Assembly: GCA_003224905.1 (NCBI GenBank) | Contig: QIAA01000161.1 | Location: 1 to 57,852 of the forward strand | Origin: Acidobacteriota bacterium | GTDB lineage: Bacteria; Acidobacteriota; Terriglobia; Terriglobales; Acidobacteriaceae | Direction: 5' to 3' | Length of the DNA stretch: 57,852 nucleotides | Shown: piece by piece, positions 1 to 8,223 of the stretch | How the letters are laid out: every line of letters starts with the position of its first letter | How positions within the stretch are numbered: the stretch's first letter is position 1 | Notes under the pieces: generated by a model | What the model saw: only the letters and a program-made list of their open reading frames with translations | Databases searched by the model: none | Told to the model about the DNA's origin: nothing | Translations under genes and position numbers: made by a program

Positions 1-191
1 AGCGTTCGGGTCGATTGCGTCATATGGGGCCGCGAGCCATTTTCGATTTGCGAAATATAAGACTGGCTGATGCTCTTGCCCTGTTCTTTACGGATATAGC
101 GGACCAGCTCCAGCTGCGTCATAGGCCGTCCCAGGCCGCGCAGTGAGCCCTCCACCTCTCGCAGGTAGCGAATTTTCTCAGCCACGGTCAT
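1..191 (-). CDS. XRE-family helix-turn-helix regulator, C-terminus cut by window edge
   Basis: The frame opens at an ATG (189-191, minus strand) and stays open to the left edge, giving 63 residues. About residues 22-60 read as an XRE/Cro HTH: a TQLELVRYI helix, a linker, then the recognition helix SQSYISQIENG. The hydrophobic spacing and the IENG turn are typical of the family. The rest of the protein, and so any effector domain, lies outside the window. A perfect inverted repeat directly upstream of the start would suit autoregulation. The regulator's targets cannot be read from this fragment. Confidence 0.75.
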   Translation of the reverse strand, partial: MTVAEKIRYLREVEGSLRGLGRPMTQLELVRYIRKEQGKSISQSYISQIENGSRPHMTQSTRT

Positions 192-208
192 ATTGCAAAT
201 CGCAATAT
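190..208. promoter_or_regulatory. Inverted repeat at the start of the XRE gene, candidate operator
   Basis: ATATTGC and GCAATAT form a perfect 7-bp inverted repeat around the 5-nt centre AAATC, abutting the ATG of the XRE gene. A related half-site, CAATATGC, follows at about 217-224. The location suggests an autoregulatory operator; this is inference. Confidence 0.5.
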
Positions 209-446
209 TAATATCTCAATATGCTATTTAAGTCAAGACCCGAATCTTGTGTGTTTTGCTGGAGTTGGGTTCCGCAGAGGAGGGCTGGTGGTTGATGCGA
301 CTGTCACCCGCGATGCGCAAACCGGCACGGTCATTCCATGCGAATCGCAGCCATCGGATCAACTACAGCGGCTCGTCGGGCAGGGATGTAGCTCCTCGCT
401 GCGAATTGTGGCAGAAGACGAGTTTAGCTGCGAGGAGTTTCGAAGA
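209..446. other. Intergenic stretch with no supported gene
   Basis: Reading frames exist here on the plus strand, but they run antisense into the 496-1098 gene and carry no recognisable motif. Apart from AT-rich DNA near 195-235, likely the XRE promoter, and the terminator at its right end, I see nothing. Confidence 0.5.
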
Positions 447-473
447 CAAAAGGGCCCCCGCGAAAGCGGGGGC
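447..473 (-). terminator. Rho-independent terminator of the two-repeat secreted protein
   Basis: GCCCCCGC and GCGGGGGC (454-473) form a perfect 8-bp stem closed by a four-base loop. On the minus strand the stem is followed by CCTTTTGTCTT. It lies 22 bases past the stop codon of the gene at 496-1098, in the right orientation to end its transcript. Confidence 0.8.
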
Positions 474-495
474 TGATGCCGGACGCGAAATACTT

Positions 496-1098
496 TTATT
501 GGTGCTGGGCGTCGTGCTTCTGGCGGTAGATAGAGCGGGAAGTGCGGTTTTCCTGGCGGTTGATCCGGCGCCGCTCGGCGGGGGTCAACGTGCCTCCATT
601 CTCCGCGCGATCGTGCCTGATTTCCCTGTGGATCGCCGCCTCACGCCCTTCCAGACGTGATGCTTCGCCGGCAGTCAGCTGCCCACTCTTCACGCCCTGA
701 GCGATGCGCTCCTGCTGATTGCGCTGACGCTGGCCGACTTCGCTCTTGGGATTGGTGTTCGCCACCTGGGCATCGTGTTTCTGCTTATAGATGTCCTTGG
801 AGAGCTGATTTTGCTGCTGTTGCAGCGTGGCACGGTCGGCTTTGGTCAGATGACCATTGTCGAGTTTGCGCATGTCGCGCTCTTCCTGGTTCAGTTCAGA
901 TTCCTTTTTTTCCAGTCTGCCGGCTTCTCCAGCCGTGAGCTGACCGTTCTGAATACCGTTCGCAATGCGGTCCTGCTGATTCTCTTTGCGCTGGTTGATG
1001 GTGGCCGGCTTAGTGGATGTGCCGCCCGCTGTCTGCGCCGGGGCAGGCAAAATCATGCCTGCAATTGCCATTGTCAAGAGAATGCCTCTCGCTTGCAT
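496..1098 (-). CDS. Secreted protein with two tandem helical repeats
   Basis: A 200-residue protein with a signal peptide (hydrophobic to about residue 20, AQTA cleavage region). The mature part consists of two copies of a unit of about 75 residues (roughly 37-110 and 122-197). Each runs NQQ(D/E)RIA.G, then GQLTAGEA.RLE, then a charged helix, then L(T/K)...., and ends IY(K/R)QKHDAQ. It is rich in Q, R, E and K and has no cysteine. I recognise the layout as a common acidobacterial exported protein but know no function. A strong terminator follows, so it is probably monocistronic. GGAG lies about 13 bases before the ATG. Confidence 0.75.
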   Translation of the reverse strand: MQARGILLTMAIAGMILPAPAQTAGGTSTKPATINQRKENQQDRIANGIQNGQLTAGEAGRLEKKESELNQEERDMRKLDNGHLTKADRATLQQQQNQLSKDIYKQKHDAQVANTNPKSEVGQRQRNQQERIAQGVKSGQLTAGEASRLEGREAAIHREIRHDRAENGGTLTPAERRRINRQENRTSRSIYRQKHDAQHQ

Positions 1099-1274
1099 AG
1101 TGATGTACGCTCCTTCGGTCCCTGTTCAGACTGCTGGCCCGGTTTTCCGGGTCATTGTCGTTAAACACGGGTTCAGGAAGAATGTTGCTCGCGGGCGAGG
1201 ACAATCGCGAGGTAAATCCTGCTGTGCAAGGGATTACGAAAGGTCATGACCAAAGACAACCACGCCAGTCAATC

Positions 1275-2132
1275 CTATAACCCGACTTCGATGCGCGACC
1301 GAGGATCGAGCAGATCGCGCAAGCCATCGCCAATGAAGTTGAAGGAGAGCACCGCCAGCATCACTGCGATTGCGGGAAAAATAACGAGGTGAGGGGCGTC
1401 GAACAGGTGAGCACGGCCGTCGTTAAGCATCGAACCCCAGCTCGCAGTCGGCGGGGGCACTCCTAATCCGAGAAAGCTCATGGTGGCTTCGGCAAGAATC
1501 GCGCCCGCCATGCCGATGGCTGCTTGCACTATCACAGGCTGAATGATATTGGGCAGAATGTGGCGGACGATTACACGAAAATCAGTTGCACCCAGAGCCC
1601 TTGAAGCTTCCACATATTCGCGTTCACGCGCTGCGAGAACCTGTGCTCGCACCAGTCGCGCGTATCCAACCCAGCCGCCGAGAGAAAGGGCGAGCACCAG
1701 ATTGAAGATGCCTGGGCCACGAAACGCAACGAAGGCGATGGCGATCAGGATGCCTGGAAAAGAGAGGAATGCATTCATCACTATCATGTTGACGAAACGA
1801 TCCAGACGGCCGCCGTAGTATCCGGCGATCGATCCCACAACCAAGCCCAGGAAAAGCGAAACGGCCACCACGCTGCTGCCGACCATCATTGAAATACGCG
1901 AGCCGAAGATCAGGCGAGAGAGAATATCGCGGCCCAATTCATCGGTTCCGCACCAGTGAGCTGACGATGGGCGCTGCAGCCGATTGGGCAGATCGATCTG
2001 AGCAGGGTCGTGCGGTGCGAACCGGGGAGCGAACACGGCGAGGATTACGAAAGTGACCACAAGCACTGCGCCCGTGGCCGCCAGCGGATTGTGGCGGGCA
2101 AGGCGGGGAAGCGAAATGGCGGTGGCCGACAT
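1275..2132 (-). CDS. ABC transporter permease, dipeptide/oligopeptide (DppC/OppC) type
   Basis: Inner-membrane permease of 285 residues with the N-terminal TM, the DPAQIDLPNRLQ.PS..H..GTDELGRDILSR signature after it, and the cytoplasmic EAA loop (EYVEASRALGATDFRVIVRHILPN) that contacts the ATPase. The C-terminus ends in the usual GDGLRDLLDPR motif. It would pair with the DppB-type permease at 5528-6445, normally its immediate upstream neighbour. Here 3.4 kb of unrelated DNA separates them and I see no clear Shine-Dalgarno before the ATG, so expression is questionable. Substrate-binding and ATPase genes are not in the window. The subfamily is clear; the substrate is not. Confidence 0.88.
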   Translation of the reverse strand: MSATAISLPRLARHNPLAATGAVLVVTFVILAVFAPRFAPHDPAQIDLPNRLQRPSSAHWCGTDELGRDILSRLIFGSRISMMVGSSVVAVSLFLGLVVGSIAGYYGGRLDRFVNMIVMNAFLSFPGILIAIAFVAFRGPGIFNLVLALSLGGWVGYARLVRAQVLAAREREYVEASRALGATDFRVIVRHILPNIIQPVIVQAAIGMAGAILAEATMSFLGLGVPPPTASWGSMLNDGRAHLFDAPHLVIFPAIAVMLAVLSFNFIGDGLRDLLDPRSRIEVGL

Positions 2133-2184
2133 GATGCAATGTTAACTCTGTACTCCATTGTCTCAGCCTCGCGTATGGATGGAT

Positions 2185-2204
2185 GTGTACATTATATGGT
2201 ACAC
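2185..2204. promoter_or_regulatory. Palindromic operator of the toxin-antitoxin pair
   Basis: GTGTAC and GTACAC flank the AT-rich centre ATTATATG. The palindrome ends 23 bases before the toxin ATG, where HigB/HigA-type modules keep their autoregulatory operator and promoter. The function is inferred from position and symmetry. Confidence 0.6.
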
Positions 2205-2227
2205 TTGGCGTGGGCAGATGCCGCTAG

Positions 2228-2603
2228 ATGTCCCGGCAGAAAACGTCACAGAAGGTCGAACTCGTCTTTTTCCGCACCAGTCCGGGCAAGGAGCCAGTGC
2301 GCGAGTGGTTAAAGGGCCTGAACCAGGCAGAACGGCATGCTGTTGGAACTGACCTGCTGCGAGCACAGTGGCGCTGGCCAGTGGGCATGCCCTTGTGCCG
2401 CCCGATGGGAAGAGGAAATTCGCACAGATCTCCCGGGCAATCGCACGGCCCGCGTTCTGATTTGCTTTTATAAAGAGCGGCTGGTGGCTTTGCACGGATT
2501 CATCAAGAAAACAAGGGCCACGCCGGAGAACGAGCTGGCCCTCGCGCGTAAGCGTCAGAAGGAGCTGGAAAATGAGCAAGAAAAATCTGGGATCAAGCAT
2601 TGA
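2228..2603 (+). pseudogene. HigB/RelE-like toxin, frameshifted
   Basis: Two overlapping frames together make one RelE/HigB-superfamily toxin. The first (from ATG 2228) gives the N-terminal half: VFFRTSPGKEPVREWLKGL, then MPLCRPMGRG. The second gives the C-terminal half: IRTDLPGNRTARVLICFY, then HGFIKKT..TP..ELALARKR. The family normally has G(R/D)GLWE(I/V)R at the junction. Here GRG is followed directly by the EIR codons in another frame, consistent with loss of about 8 bases near 2410-2420. The toxin is probably dead, unless this is a sequencing error. Its frame overlaps the antitoxin start by 32 bases, a normal layout for these pairs. Confidence 0.75.
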
Positions 2604-2850
2604 CCAGTTTCTCAAAGAAGAGAAAATTTTTGAGGAAGCACAAGCCCAGGCGATTAAGGAGGTCGTGGCGTGGCAACTCGCCAAGGCCATGAAGAAAAAG
2701 AAAATTTCCAAAACACGAATGGCCGCCTTACTTAGAACCAGCCGCTCCCAGGTGGACCGTATTCTCGATCCGAAGTGCGATATCACCCTTTCGAGTCTGC
2801 AGCGGGCAGCGGCTTTGGTTGGTCAGCGGGTCCTGATCGAATTGGTTTGA
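2572..2850 (+). CDS. HigA-like antitoxin, XRE HTH
   Basis: A 92-residue protein with an HTH covering about residues 35-75 (ISKTRMAALLRTSRSQVDRILDP), followed by ITLSSLQRAAALVGQRVLIEL, the usual C-terminus of antitoxins paired with HigB/RelE-like toxins. It starts inside the end of the toxin frame. It would bind and neutralise the toxin and, with it, repress the shared promoter, where a palindrome is present at 2185-2204. It is intact although the toxin is frameshifted, so it may now act only as a repressor or as an antidote to related toxins elsewhere. Confidence 0.8.
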   Translation: MSKKNLGSSIDQFLKEEKIFEEAQAQAIKEVVAWQLAKAMKKKKISKTRMAALLRTSRSQVDRILDPKCDITLSSLQRAAALVGQRVLIELV

Positions 2851-2937
2851 TAGTTTGGTCAAGTATGACGAAATCGATGATTATGACCTGCGAAGGCCAG
2901 CTTACCGCCACTCTTCTTCATTAATTTTTTTGGTTCG

Positions 2938-4188
2938 TCAGAAGAATTCGTGGGTCGATTCCGGCTCGGGCAACTTGCCAAGTGAGTGATAGAGCGCAAG
3001 TTCGAGGCAGCGGAAGGTGCGGAAACCGTAGGATTTTCTCATGGTGACTTTAGCCTTGTTGTTCAGACCCTCGACAACTCCGCTGGAAAGCAGCTTCTGA
3101 GCGCGGAAATAGTTGAGGATCAGTTCGCGGTGCTGGCGGAGTGACCGGGCGATGTTCTTCATGGGCTCGATGCGCGAGCGCATCACTTGCCGACACCAGT
3201 CATCGAGGAACTTTCTGGCCCATGCTGGCGAGTTGTAATCCCAGAGCTGCTGAAAGGCTTCCTTCAGAAGGTAAGCACGTACGGTCTTCAGGTTGTAACG
3301 GAGCAGATCGCGCAACCGGAAGCGCTGTTCCGTCTTCAGATTCTCTTCGCGTTTGAGCAGCAGCCAGCGCGACTTCTTCAGCACGGGCACGCCGCCCTCG
3401 CTCGCTATGCGGCGCGATTCTCCCGCTCGGACTTCGTCCAGTGCCTTGTTCATTTTCGCCACGATGTGAAAACGATCGAGGATGTGAAGCGCCTCGGAGC
3501 ATTTCTCGCGAATGACCTTTAGGTAGGGTTCCCACATATCGGAGCAGACGAACACGAGCTTCGAAGCCAGTTCGTCGCCGATGACGGTGAAAAATCCCCG
3601 AAAGGATTCGATGGTTCTTTCGCGGCCCACCCAAAGCAGGCGCGTGACGTCGAGATCGATCTGATAAACCAGAGTCAAGTACTTGTGGCCTTTGGCATAT
3701 TGGATCTCATCGACGCCGATCGCATCGATTTGGCCTAGCACCCGGTGCTCCAGCCCGAAGGTGACGACGTGTTCCACCGCATCGAAGACCTTGTCCCAGG
3801 AAGTGCGAAAGGCCTCCGCCGTCTCTTTCCATGACAGTCGCCGCGCCCAACGGGCTAAGAAGAGCATGTAGGCTTTGGTCAGTGTGCGTTTGCCGGCGCC
3901 CCAGGGAACTTCTTCGACAGCCACAATGCCGCAGCGGCGACATTTGACGCGCCGCATGGTGTACAGAAGGAAGACGAGAAACCCCCACAGGGGAATGAAC
4001 TCAAAGCGCCGTTCGGCGAGCTGGTCGTAACCGGGCGACGGCAAATGGCAGCGCGAGCAGACTGCGGCCGAACCCTTGCGCGGTCGCACGGCCACTTCGA
4101 TACTCTTCTTGTCGGCACTGAAGTGGGCGTGCTGGTAGACAAAACCTCGGAAACGATGGCAGCGGTTTAGAATCGTGATCAGTTCCAT
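2938..4188 (-). CDS. tnp: ISL3-family transposase
   Basis: A 416-residue protein, full length for ISL3. The N-terminal zinc-ribbon region has two CxxC pairs (CSRCHLP and CRRCG). The catalytic region shows the first Asp in IGVDEIQYAKGHKY, the second in FVCSDMWEPY, and the Glu in SSGVVEGLNNKAK, as expected of the DDE fold. It lies between the HigBA-like pair and a lipoprotein gene, inside the split dpp locus. I looked for terminal inverted repeats in about 2850-2937 and 4189-4300 and could not identify a convincing pair, so the element ends are not set. The frame has no defect and could be active. Confidence 0.9.
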   Translation of the reverse strand: MELITILNRCHRFRGFVYQHAHFSADKKSIEVAVRPRKGSAAVCSRCHLPSPGYDQLAERRFEFIPLWGFLVFLLYTMRRVKCRRCGIVAVEEVPWGAGKRTLTKAYMLFLARWARRLSWKETAEAFRTSWDKVFDAVEHVVTFGLEHRVLGQIDAIGVDEIQYAKGHKYLTLVYQIDLDVTRLLWVGRERTIESFRGFFTVIGDELASKLVFVCSDMWEPYLKVIREKCSEALHILDRFHIVAKMNKALDEVRAGESRRIASEGGVPVLKKSRWLLLKREENLKTEQRFRLRDLLRYNLKTVRAYLLKEAFQQLWDYNSPAWARKFLDDWCRQVMRSRIEPMKNIARSLRQHRELILNYFRAQKLLSSGVVEGLNNKAKVTMRKSYGFRTFRCLELALYHSLGKLPEPESTHEFF

Positions 4189-4352
4189 GGCGCGGAAGCG
4201 GGCGGCGGCGAACCTCTACCATAAACCGCTCCAGACCCGTGAGCCGCGGGATCGATAAACGCTGCGCGACCAGGCAGGATTCCTACGCGGCAAAGCGGCG
4301 GGAACAAAGCTGGTCTACATGGTGTCTGATCATGTGTCCGACACCTTCGATT

Positions 4353-5075
4353 ATGCGCGGAACGACGATACGGCCGATGTCGTGCTTCTTCGTGTTCCTA
4401 TGCTTCGCTGGGTGTGCGGGAAGAAATTTCAACTGTGAATGGCCACAAGAGCCTGCCGCGCCGCTCGACCCGAGCAAGCCGGGCCAGCTCCGACATATCA
4501 GCGATGACGCGTTACTAGCGGAGGATATGGCCATTCGCTACGCCGATAAACGCGTAGGGAAAAGTTCCGGCAATTTCAAAGGAGCCGATGAATATCGGCG
4601 AACGAGAGAACAGTGCATGACGCAACTGTTCGAAGTAATCGCAAAAAAGCATGCCATCACGCAGGAGCAGGTCCGACAATCTCTCTTGTTTCGTCGTACG
4701 AGTCTGGACATCGCAGTCATCGTTTCCTTCGCCGTGCTCTATGCGTTTGTGGCCCGTTTCGTTGCTGGGCGAATCTGGGAAGCGTGTCCACCGGGTCAAG
4801 GCTGGATTGCCGGAGCGGCGCTGGTGCTCCTCGCATCGGCCGTGGTCGGCTTTCTTGGAGTCGTAACGGGAGAATTATGGGCACTCACAATAGAAGGGAT
4901 TCGCATCGGCGCCGGTGGTCATATGAGCTATCGGGCCAATCGCGTCCCTTGGGCGCATCACCGTGGCGAACTCTTCATCAGTGGCATGATCCTGTTCTGG
5001 GTCATTGCTGCTCTCCGGTATCGAGCCGGGCTCCGACCGACGGAATCGAGTTCCAATGCTGGACTTTTCATTTGA
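4353..5075 (+). CDS. Putative lipoprotein with membrane segments, unknown function
   Basis: The open frame begins at 4239, but a lipoprotein signal (CFFVFLCFAGC) suggests starting at the ATG at 4353 (240 residues) or at 4377. After the lipobox come a soluble stretch of about 90 residues and then hydrophobic segments near residues 117-138, 150-178 and 208-226. A lipidated N-terminus followed by membrane helices is unusual, so the first segment may be an ordinary TM helix. I do not recognise the family. It sits at the far side of the ISL3 gene within the DNA separating dppB from dppC. Confidence 0.5.
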   Translation: MRGTTIRPMSCFFVFLCFAGCAGRNFNCEWPQEPAAPLDPSKPGQLRHISDDALLAEDMAIRYADKRVGKSSGNFKGADEYRRTREQCMTQLFEVIAKKHAITQEQVRQSLLFRRTSLDIAVIVSFAVLYAFVARFVAGRIWEACPPGQGWIAGAALVLLASAVVGFLGVVTGELWALTIEGIRIGAGGHMSYRANRVPWAHHRGELFISGMILFWVIAALRYRAGLRPTESSSNAGLFI

Positions 5076-5527
5076 CTTTCCTCGGGGTTAGCCTTGCCGT
5101 TCTGCGACACGCTGCATGTGCCCGCGAGTAACGGCGTAGCGTTTACCGGAGAGGGCAAACTGGTTCGAAAGGCAACTGGCTACGAACAGGAAAAAGCTGA
5201 AGCCGCGCTATCCCACATCGGGTTCGCGGGCTCGCGAGCCGAGCTTCCGGCGCCCATTGGAGCGTATCGGTGACCCACAGATTTCTCCGACGAGGCATTT
5301 TTTTGAATCGCTTTAAGGCGAGAATTTCATTGAGCGTGATTGAGCGTGATATGGATGGCCTCAGTCCGAGACTTCACGCTCAGGGCCTTCGCTGCTTTGT
5401 CCACGAGCCGCGTAAATCAAACGGCTAGATGTACGTGTGACAGCCACGCCGCTCTACGTTAATCGTACATAGTGCAATAATTGCTAATATTACACGCACA
5501 CGCATTCCCAGACACCGTATTCGTGGG
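5076..5527. other. Intergenic stretch with a decayed frame and a small tandem duplication
   Basis: After the stop of the lipoprotein gene the same frame stays open for 65 more codons, to a TGA at 5271, with protein-like content (for example GVAFTGEGKLVRKATGYEQEK). It has no evident start and may be a remnant. TGAGCGTGAT is duplicated in tandem at 5331-5350. ATGTACG and CGTACAT form a loose inverted pair near 5429-5468. No gene is supported. Confidence 0.4.
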
Positions 5528-6445
5528 CTATTGCCTGATCCTCGGATTCACGGCTGAGTACAGCAAGTCCGTCAGAAAGTTCACTGCGACATACGTCAAT
5601 CCAATCGCCAGGATGCAGCCCTGCACCAGGTAATAATCACGATTGGAAATAGCTTGAATCGTCAGTCGTCCGATACCGGGCCATGAAAAAATGGTCTCAG
5701 TCACAATTGCGCCAGCCAGCAGAGCACCGAATTGCAGGCCGAGTACAGTGATGATGGGAATCATTGCGTTCCGGAGCGCGTGCCTATAGACGACAGTGCG
5801 TTCCGGCAGTCCTTTGGCCCGAGCCGTGCGAATGTAGTCGTGGCTTAGCTCTTCGAGCATCGAGGTGCGAACCATGCGGGTCAGGATCGCGGCCAGCGCC
5901 CCGCCCATGGTGATCGCCGGAAGGACAAGATGGGCAAACGTTCCGGAACCTGAAACTGGCAGCAATCCCAAGTTGATAGAAAAGAAGAGAATCAGAATGG
6001 GTCCCAGAGCAAAGTTGGGGAAGGACAAGCCAAGCAGGCTGACGACGCTGAGCAGGCGATCATCCCAGCGGTTTCTGCGCTGGGCAGAGCGGACGCCTGC
6101 GGGTACTGAGAGCAGGATAGCGACAAGCAAAGCGGCGACGGTCAGTTGGAGAGTGAGAGGGTAACGCTGAGCGATAAGGCTGCTAACGCTTTGATTGAAT
6201 CGAAGGGACAGCCCGAGATCACCGTGCAGCACACCTTTCCAATAATGAATGTACTGTTCTGGGAGCGGGACATCGAGTCCGTACGCGTGACGCGTCGCTT
6301 CAATATCAGCCGCTGGCGCGCCTTCGCCAAGCATCTGTGCCACCGGATCCCCAGGCACCAGATGAATCAGAAGAAAAACCAAGGAGACCACAAGCCAGAC
6401 CACGGGCAGCATGTATAGCAGGCGCAAGGAGAGATAGCGGAGCAT
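5528..6445 (-). CDS. ABC transporter permease, dipeptide/oligopeptide (DppB/OppB) type
   Basis: Start chosen at ATG 6445 (305 residues), since the protein then opens MLRYLSLRLLYMLPVVWLVV, the normal DppB beginning; the longer frame adds 41 unrelated residues. It shows the HLVPGDPV motif, the Y.LD.PLPEQYIHYW segment, and the EAA loop ELSHDYIRTARAKGLPERTVVYRHALRNAMIP. The end, DLLYSAVNPRIR, is standard. It forms the channel with the DppC-type partner at 1275-2132, from which it is separated by a 3.4-kb insertion. No dppA-type binding protein is adjacent; a gene for a CNNM-type protein lies upstream on the same strand. Confidence 0.88.
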   Translation of the reverse strand: MLRYLSLRLLYMLPVVWLVVSLVFLLIHLVPGDPVAQMLGEGAPAADIEATRHAYGLDVPLPEQYIHYWKGVLHGDLGLSLRFNQSVSSLIAQRYPLTLQLTVAALLVAILLSVPAGVRSAQRRNRWDDRLLSVVSLLGLSFPNFALGPILILFFSINLGLLPVSGSGTFAHLVLPAITMGGALAAILTRMVRTSMLEELSHDYIRTARAKGLPERTVVYRHALRNAMIPIITVLGLQFGALLAGAIVTETIFSWPGIGRLTIQAISNRDYYLVQGCILAIGLTYVAVNFLTDLLYSAVNPRIRQ

Positions 6446-6527
6446 GGAGTTCAACTTATGTTCATGAGATTTAACCACAGTCGCACATGTGGTGAAATCC
6501 CACACGGGACGACATTCAATTGCACTG

Positions 6528-6768
6528 TTCATCCTGAGCGAAATTGGCGTTCGCAAAACGAGCGCCAATCCAGTCGAGGGACCCCGCCGCTGCTAAGGGT
6601 GGCACTAAAGAAGAAAGGCATTCTCACGATGACGGGACGCCGCGCGGTGCGAATTCCTCGCAGCGCCTGTACAACTACACGCGGGTAAGAGGTCCTTCGA
6701 CTTTGTGAGTGCTTCGCTTCGCGAAACACTCACTCCGCTCAGGATGACATTTTCAGGATGACATTTTG
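6528..6768. repeat. Inverted pair of REP-like palindromic units
   Basis: Unit 1 (6528-6585) begins TTCATCCTGAGCG, contains a hairpin (ATTGGCG...CGCCAAT) and ends CAGTCGAGGGACCCC. Unit 2 (6691-6749) is the same type in reverse: GGTCCTTCGACT, a hairpin (GAGTG.TTCGC...GCGAA.CACTC), then CGCTCAGGATGACA. A partial tail copy, CAGGATGACATTTT, follows at 6755-6768. The units lie head to head about 105 bases apart in the 400-base gap upstream of dppB. Dispersed repeats of this form are known to me from acidobacterial genomes. Confidence 0.7.
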
Positions 6769-6846
6769 TAGATATTCATGGCCACCAGAACTCCGCGCGT
6801 TGACTTTTTTGTCCCTATTTTCCAGGTACAGGATAGACGGACAGAA

Positions 6847-8223
6847 TTAGTCTCCAGCTTGCCCCAATCGGGCTGGCTCCAACTTCTCGATCCTGATCTT
6901 AGCAATCCGGTGCCCGTCCATCTCTCCTACCGTGTAGCGATGTCCGTCATGCTCGAAACCGTCACCCGTCCTAGGGATTCTCTGTAGCCGAGCAAGAACA
7001 AACCCGGCCAAGGTTTCGAATCCGGAATCGCGCGGCACCGCAAGCTGGTATTGATACTCAAGGTCCCGGATGCTGGTTGAGCCGTCCAGCACAATAGCGA
7101 TCTGACCATCGACTGTCGGTTGTTGTGGAGGGGGAGCGTCGAATTCGTCCTCGATCTCACCCACCAACTGCTCGAGAACATCTTCCACCGTAATGACGCC
7201 AGCAGTCGAACCGAACTCATCTACTACTACCGCCATATGCCGTTTGCGTTCCTTAAATTCATCCAGAAGTTCAATCAAAACCTTGGTCTCGGGAACGACC
7301 AACACGTCATGCATGATCTGGCTGATCTTCATGCCCGAAATGCGCGTAGCCACCGGTTGCAGAGGATTGATGCTGAGCCGCAAGCGAGTCCAGCGCATCA
7401 GGTCCTTGGCGTACAGCACCCCGATAATGTGTTCGGGGCCGCTCTGCGGGTCGTAAACGGGAATTCGAGAATGCTGATCTTCAACAACTTTGCTGAGAGC
7501 GTCATCAAGCGTCATGTCACCCGGAAGGGAAAAGATATCAGGGCGTGCAACCATAACCTCGCGCACAGTAACGTTGTCCAGTTCCAGTGCGTGGTGGATC
7601 ATCTCCTCCTGAGCAGGCGGAATCTGCCCAAACTGCCGGCTGGCAGTAACGATGAGCTTCAGTTCGTCAGGGGAGTGGATGGGGCCCTGCCGCAGCTTCC
7701 GCGAGCCAAACAGGCGCAACACGCTGCCTGCTGCTCGGCTCATCAGGAAAATCACCGGGCGGGTCAGGGTCAGGAACACGTCCATCGGCGCAGCTACCGC
7801 TAGCGCAATCTGCTCAGCCCGTTGCAGCGCCAGGGATTTTGGGACCAGTTCTCCCAGGATCACATGCATGCAGGTGATCAGACTAAAGGCAATCACAATT
7901 GCGATGGTGTGGGCATAAACGGCCGCGTGTGGGACCCGGTGAACAAATGGGAGGCTCTCAACCAACCTGGCCACCAGAGGCTCGCCAATCCAGCCCAGGG
8001 TGAGGCTGACAATGGTGACACCTAACTGAACTCCATTTACCAGCTCGTCCAGATTACGGTGCAGCTTCTGCACAGTGCGCGCCCCGATGCGTCGTGCGGC
8101 AATGAGCTGCTGGATGCGGGTATCGCGAATGCTAACGAGAGCAAATTCGGCGGCGGCGAAGAAGGCATTGGCCGCGACCAGCAGCAGGATCACAAAAGCC
8201 AGCCGCAGCACGAAGACGATCAT
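6847..8223 (-). CDS. CNNM/CorC-type (HlyC/CorC) membrane protein with CBS pair
   Basis: A 458-residue protein in the standard order: a four-helix DUF21 (CNNM) membrane domain to about residue 195 (ANAFFAAAEFALVSIRDTRI, then VILGELVPKSLALQRAE), a CBS pair at about 210-340 (VTVREVMVARPDIFSLP, then IIGVLYAKDLM, then VVVDEFGSTAGVITVEDVLEQLVGEIEDEFD), and a C-terminal CorC_HlyC domain of about 80 residues. The family is implicated in Mg2+ or Co2+ efflux and was historically called hemolysin. Nothing nearby points to a special role. The motifs match the family well; the ion is not determinable. Confidence 0.9.
   Translation of the reverse strand: MIVFVLRLAFVILLLVAANAFFAAAEFALVSIRDTRIQQLIAARRIGARTVQKLHRNLDELVNGVQLGVTIVSLTLGWIGEPLVARLVESLPFVHRVPHAAVYAHTIAIVIAFSLITCMHVILGELVPKSLALQRAEQIALAVAAPMDVFLTLTRPVIFLMSRAAGSVLRLFGSRKLRQGPIHSPDELKLIVTASRQFGQIPPAQEEMIHHALELDNVTVREVMVARPDIFSLPGDMTLDDALSKVVEDQHSRIPVYDPQSGPEHIIGVLYAKDLMRWTRLRLSINPLQPVATRISGMKISQIMHDVLVVPETKVLIELLDEFKERKRHMAVVVDEFGSTAGVITVEDVLEQLVGEIEDEFDAPPPQQPTVDGQIAIVLDGSTSIRDLEYQYQLAVPRDSGFETLAGFVLARLQRIPRTGDGFEHDGHRYTVGEMDGHRIAKIRIEKLEPARLGQAGD

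Noticed and set aside
247..660. Plus-strand frames upstream of and overlapping the two-repeat protein
   Set aside because: They cross a terminator hairpin and run antisense into a gene with clear repeats; no motif or ribosome-binding site.
2850..4300. Terminal inverted repeats for the ISL3 element
   Set aside because: I compared both flanks by eye and found no convincing pair, so no element boundaries are given.
4613..5131. Frame overlapping the lipoprotein gene on the same strand
   Set aside because: No signal or motif; the overlapping frame has a lipobox and TM segments.
5076..5273. 65-codon open frame directly after the lipoprotein stop, same frame
   Set aside because: Protein-like but without a start codon or recognised family; readthrough of a single TGA cannot be supported.
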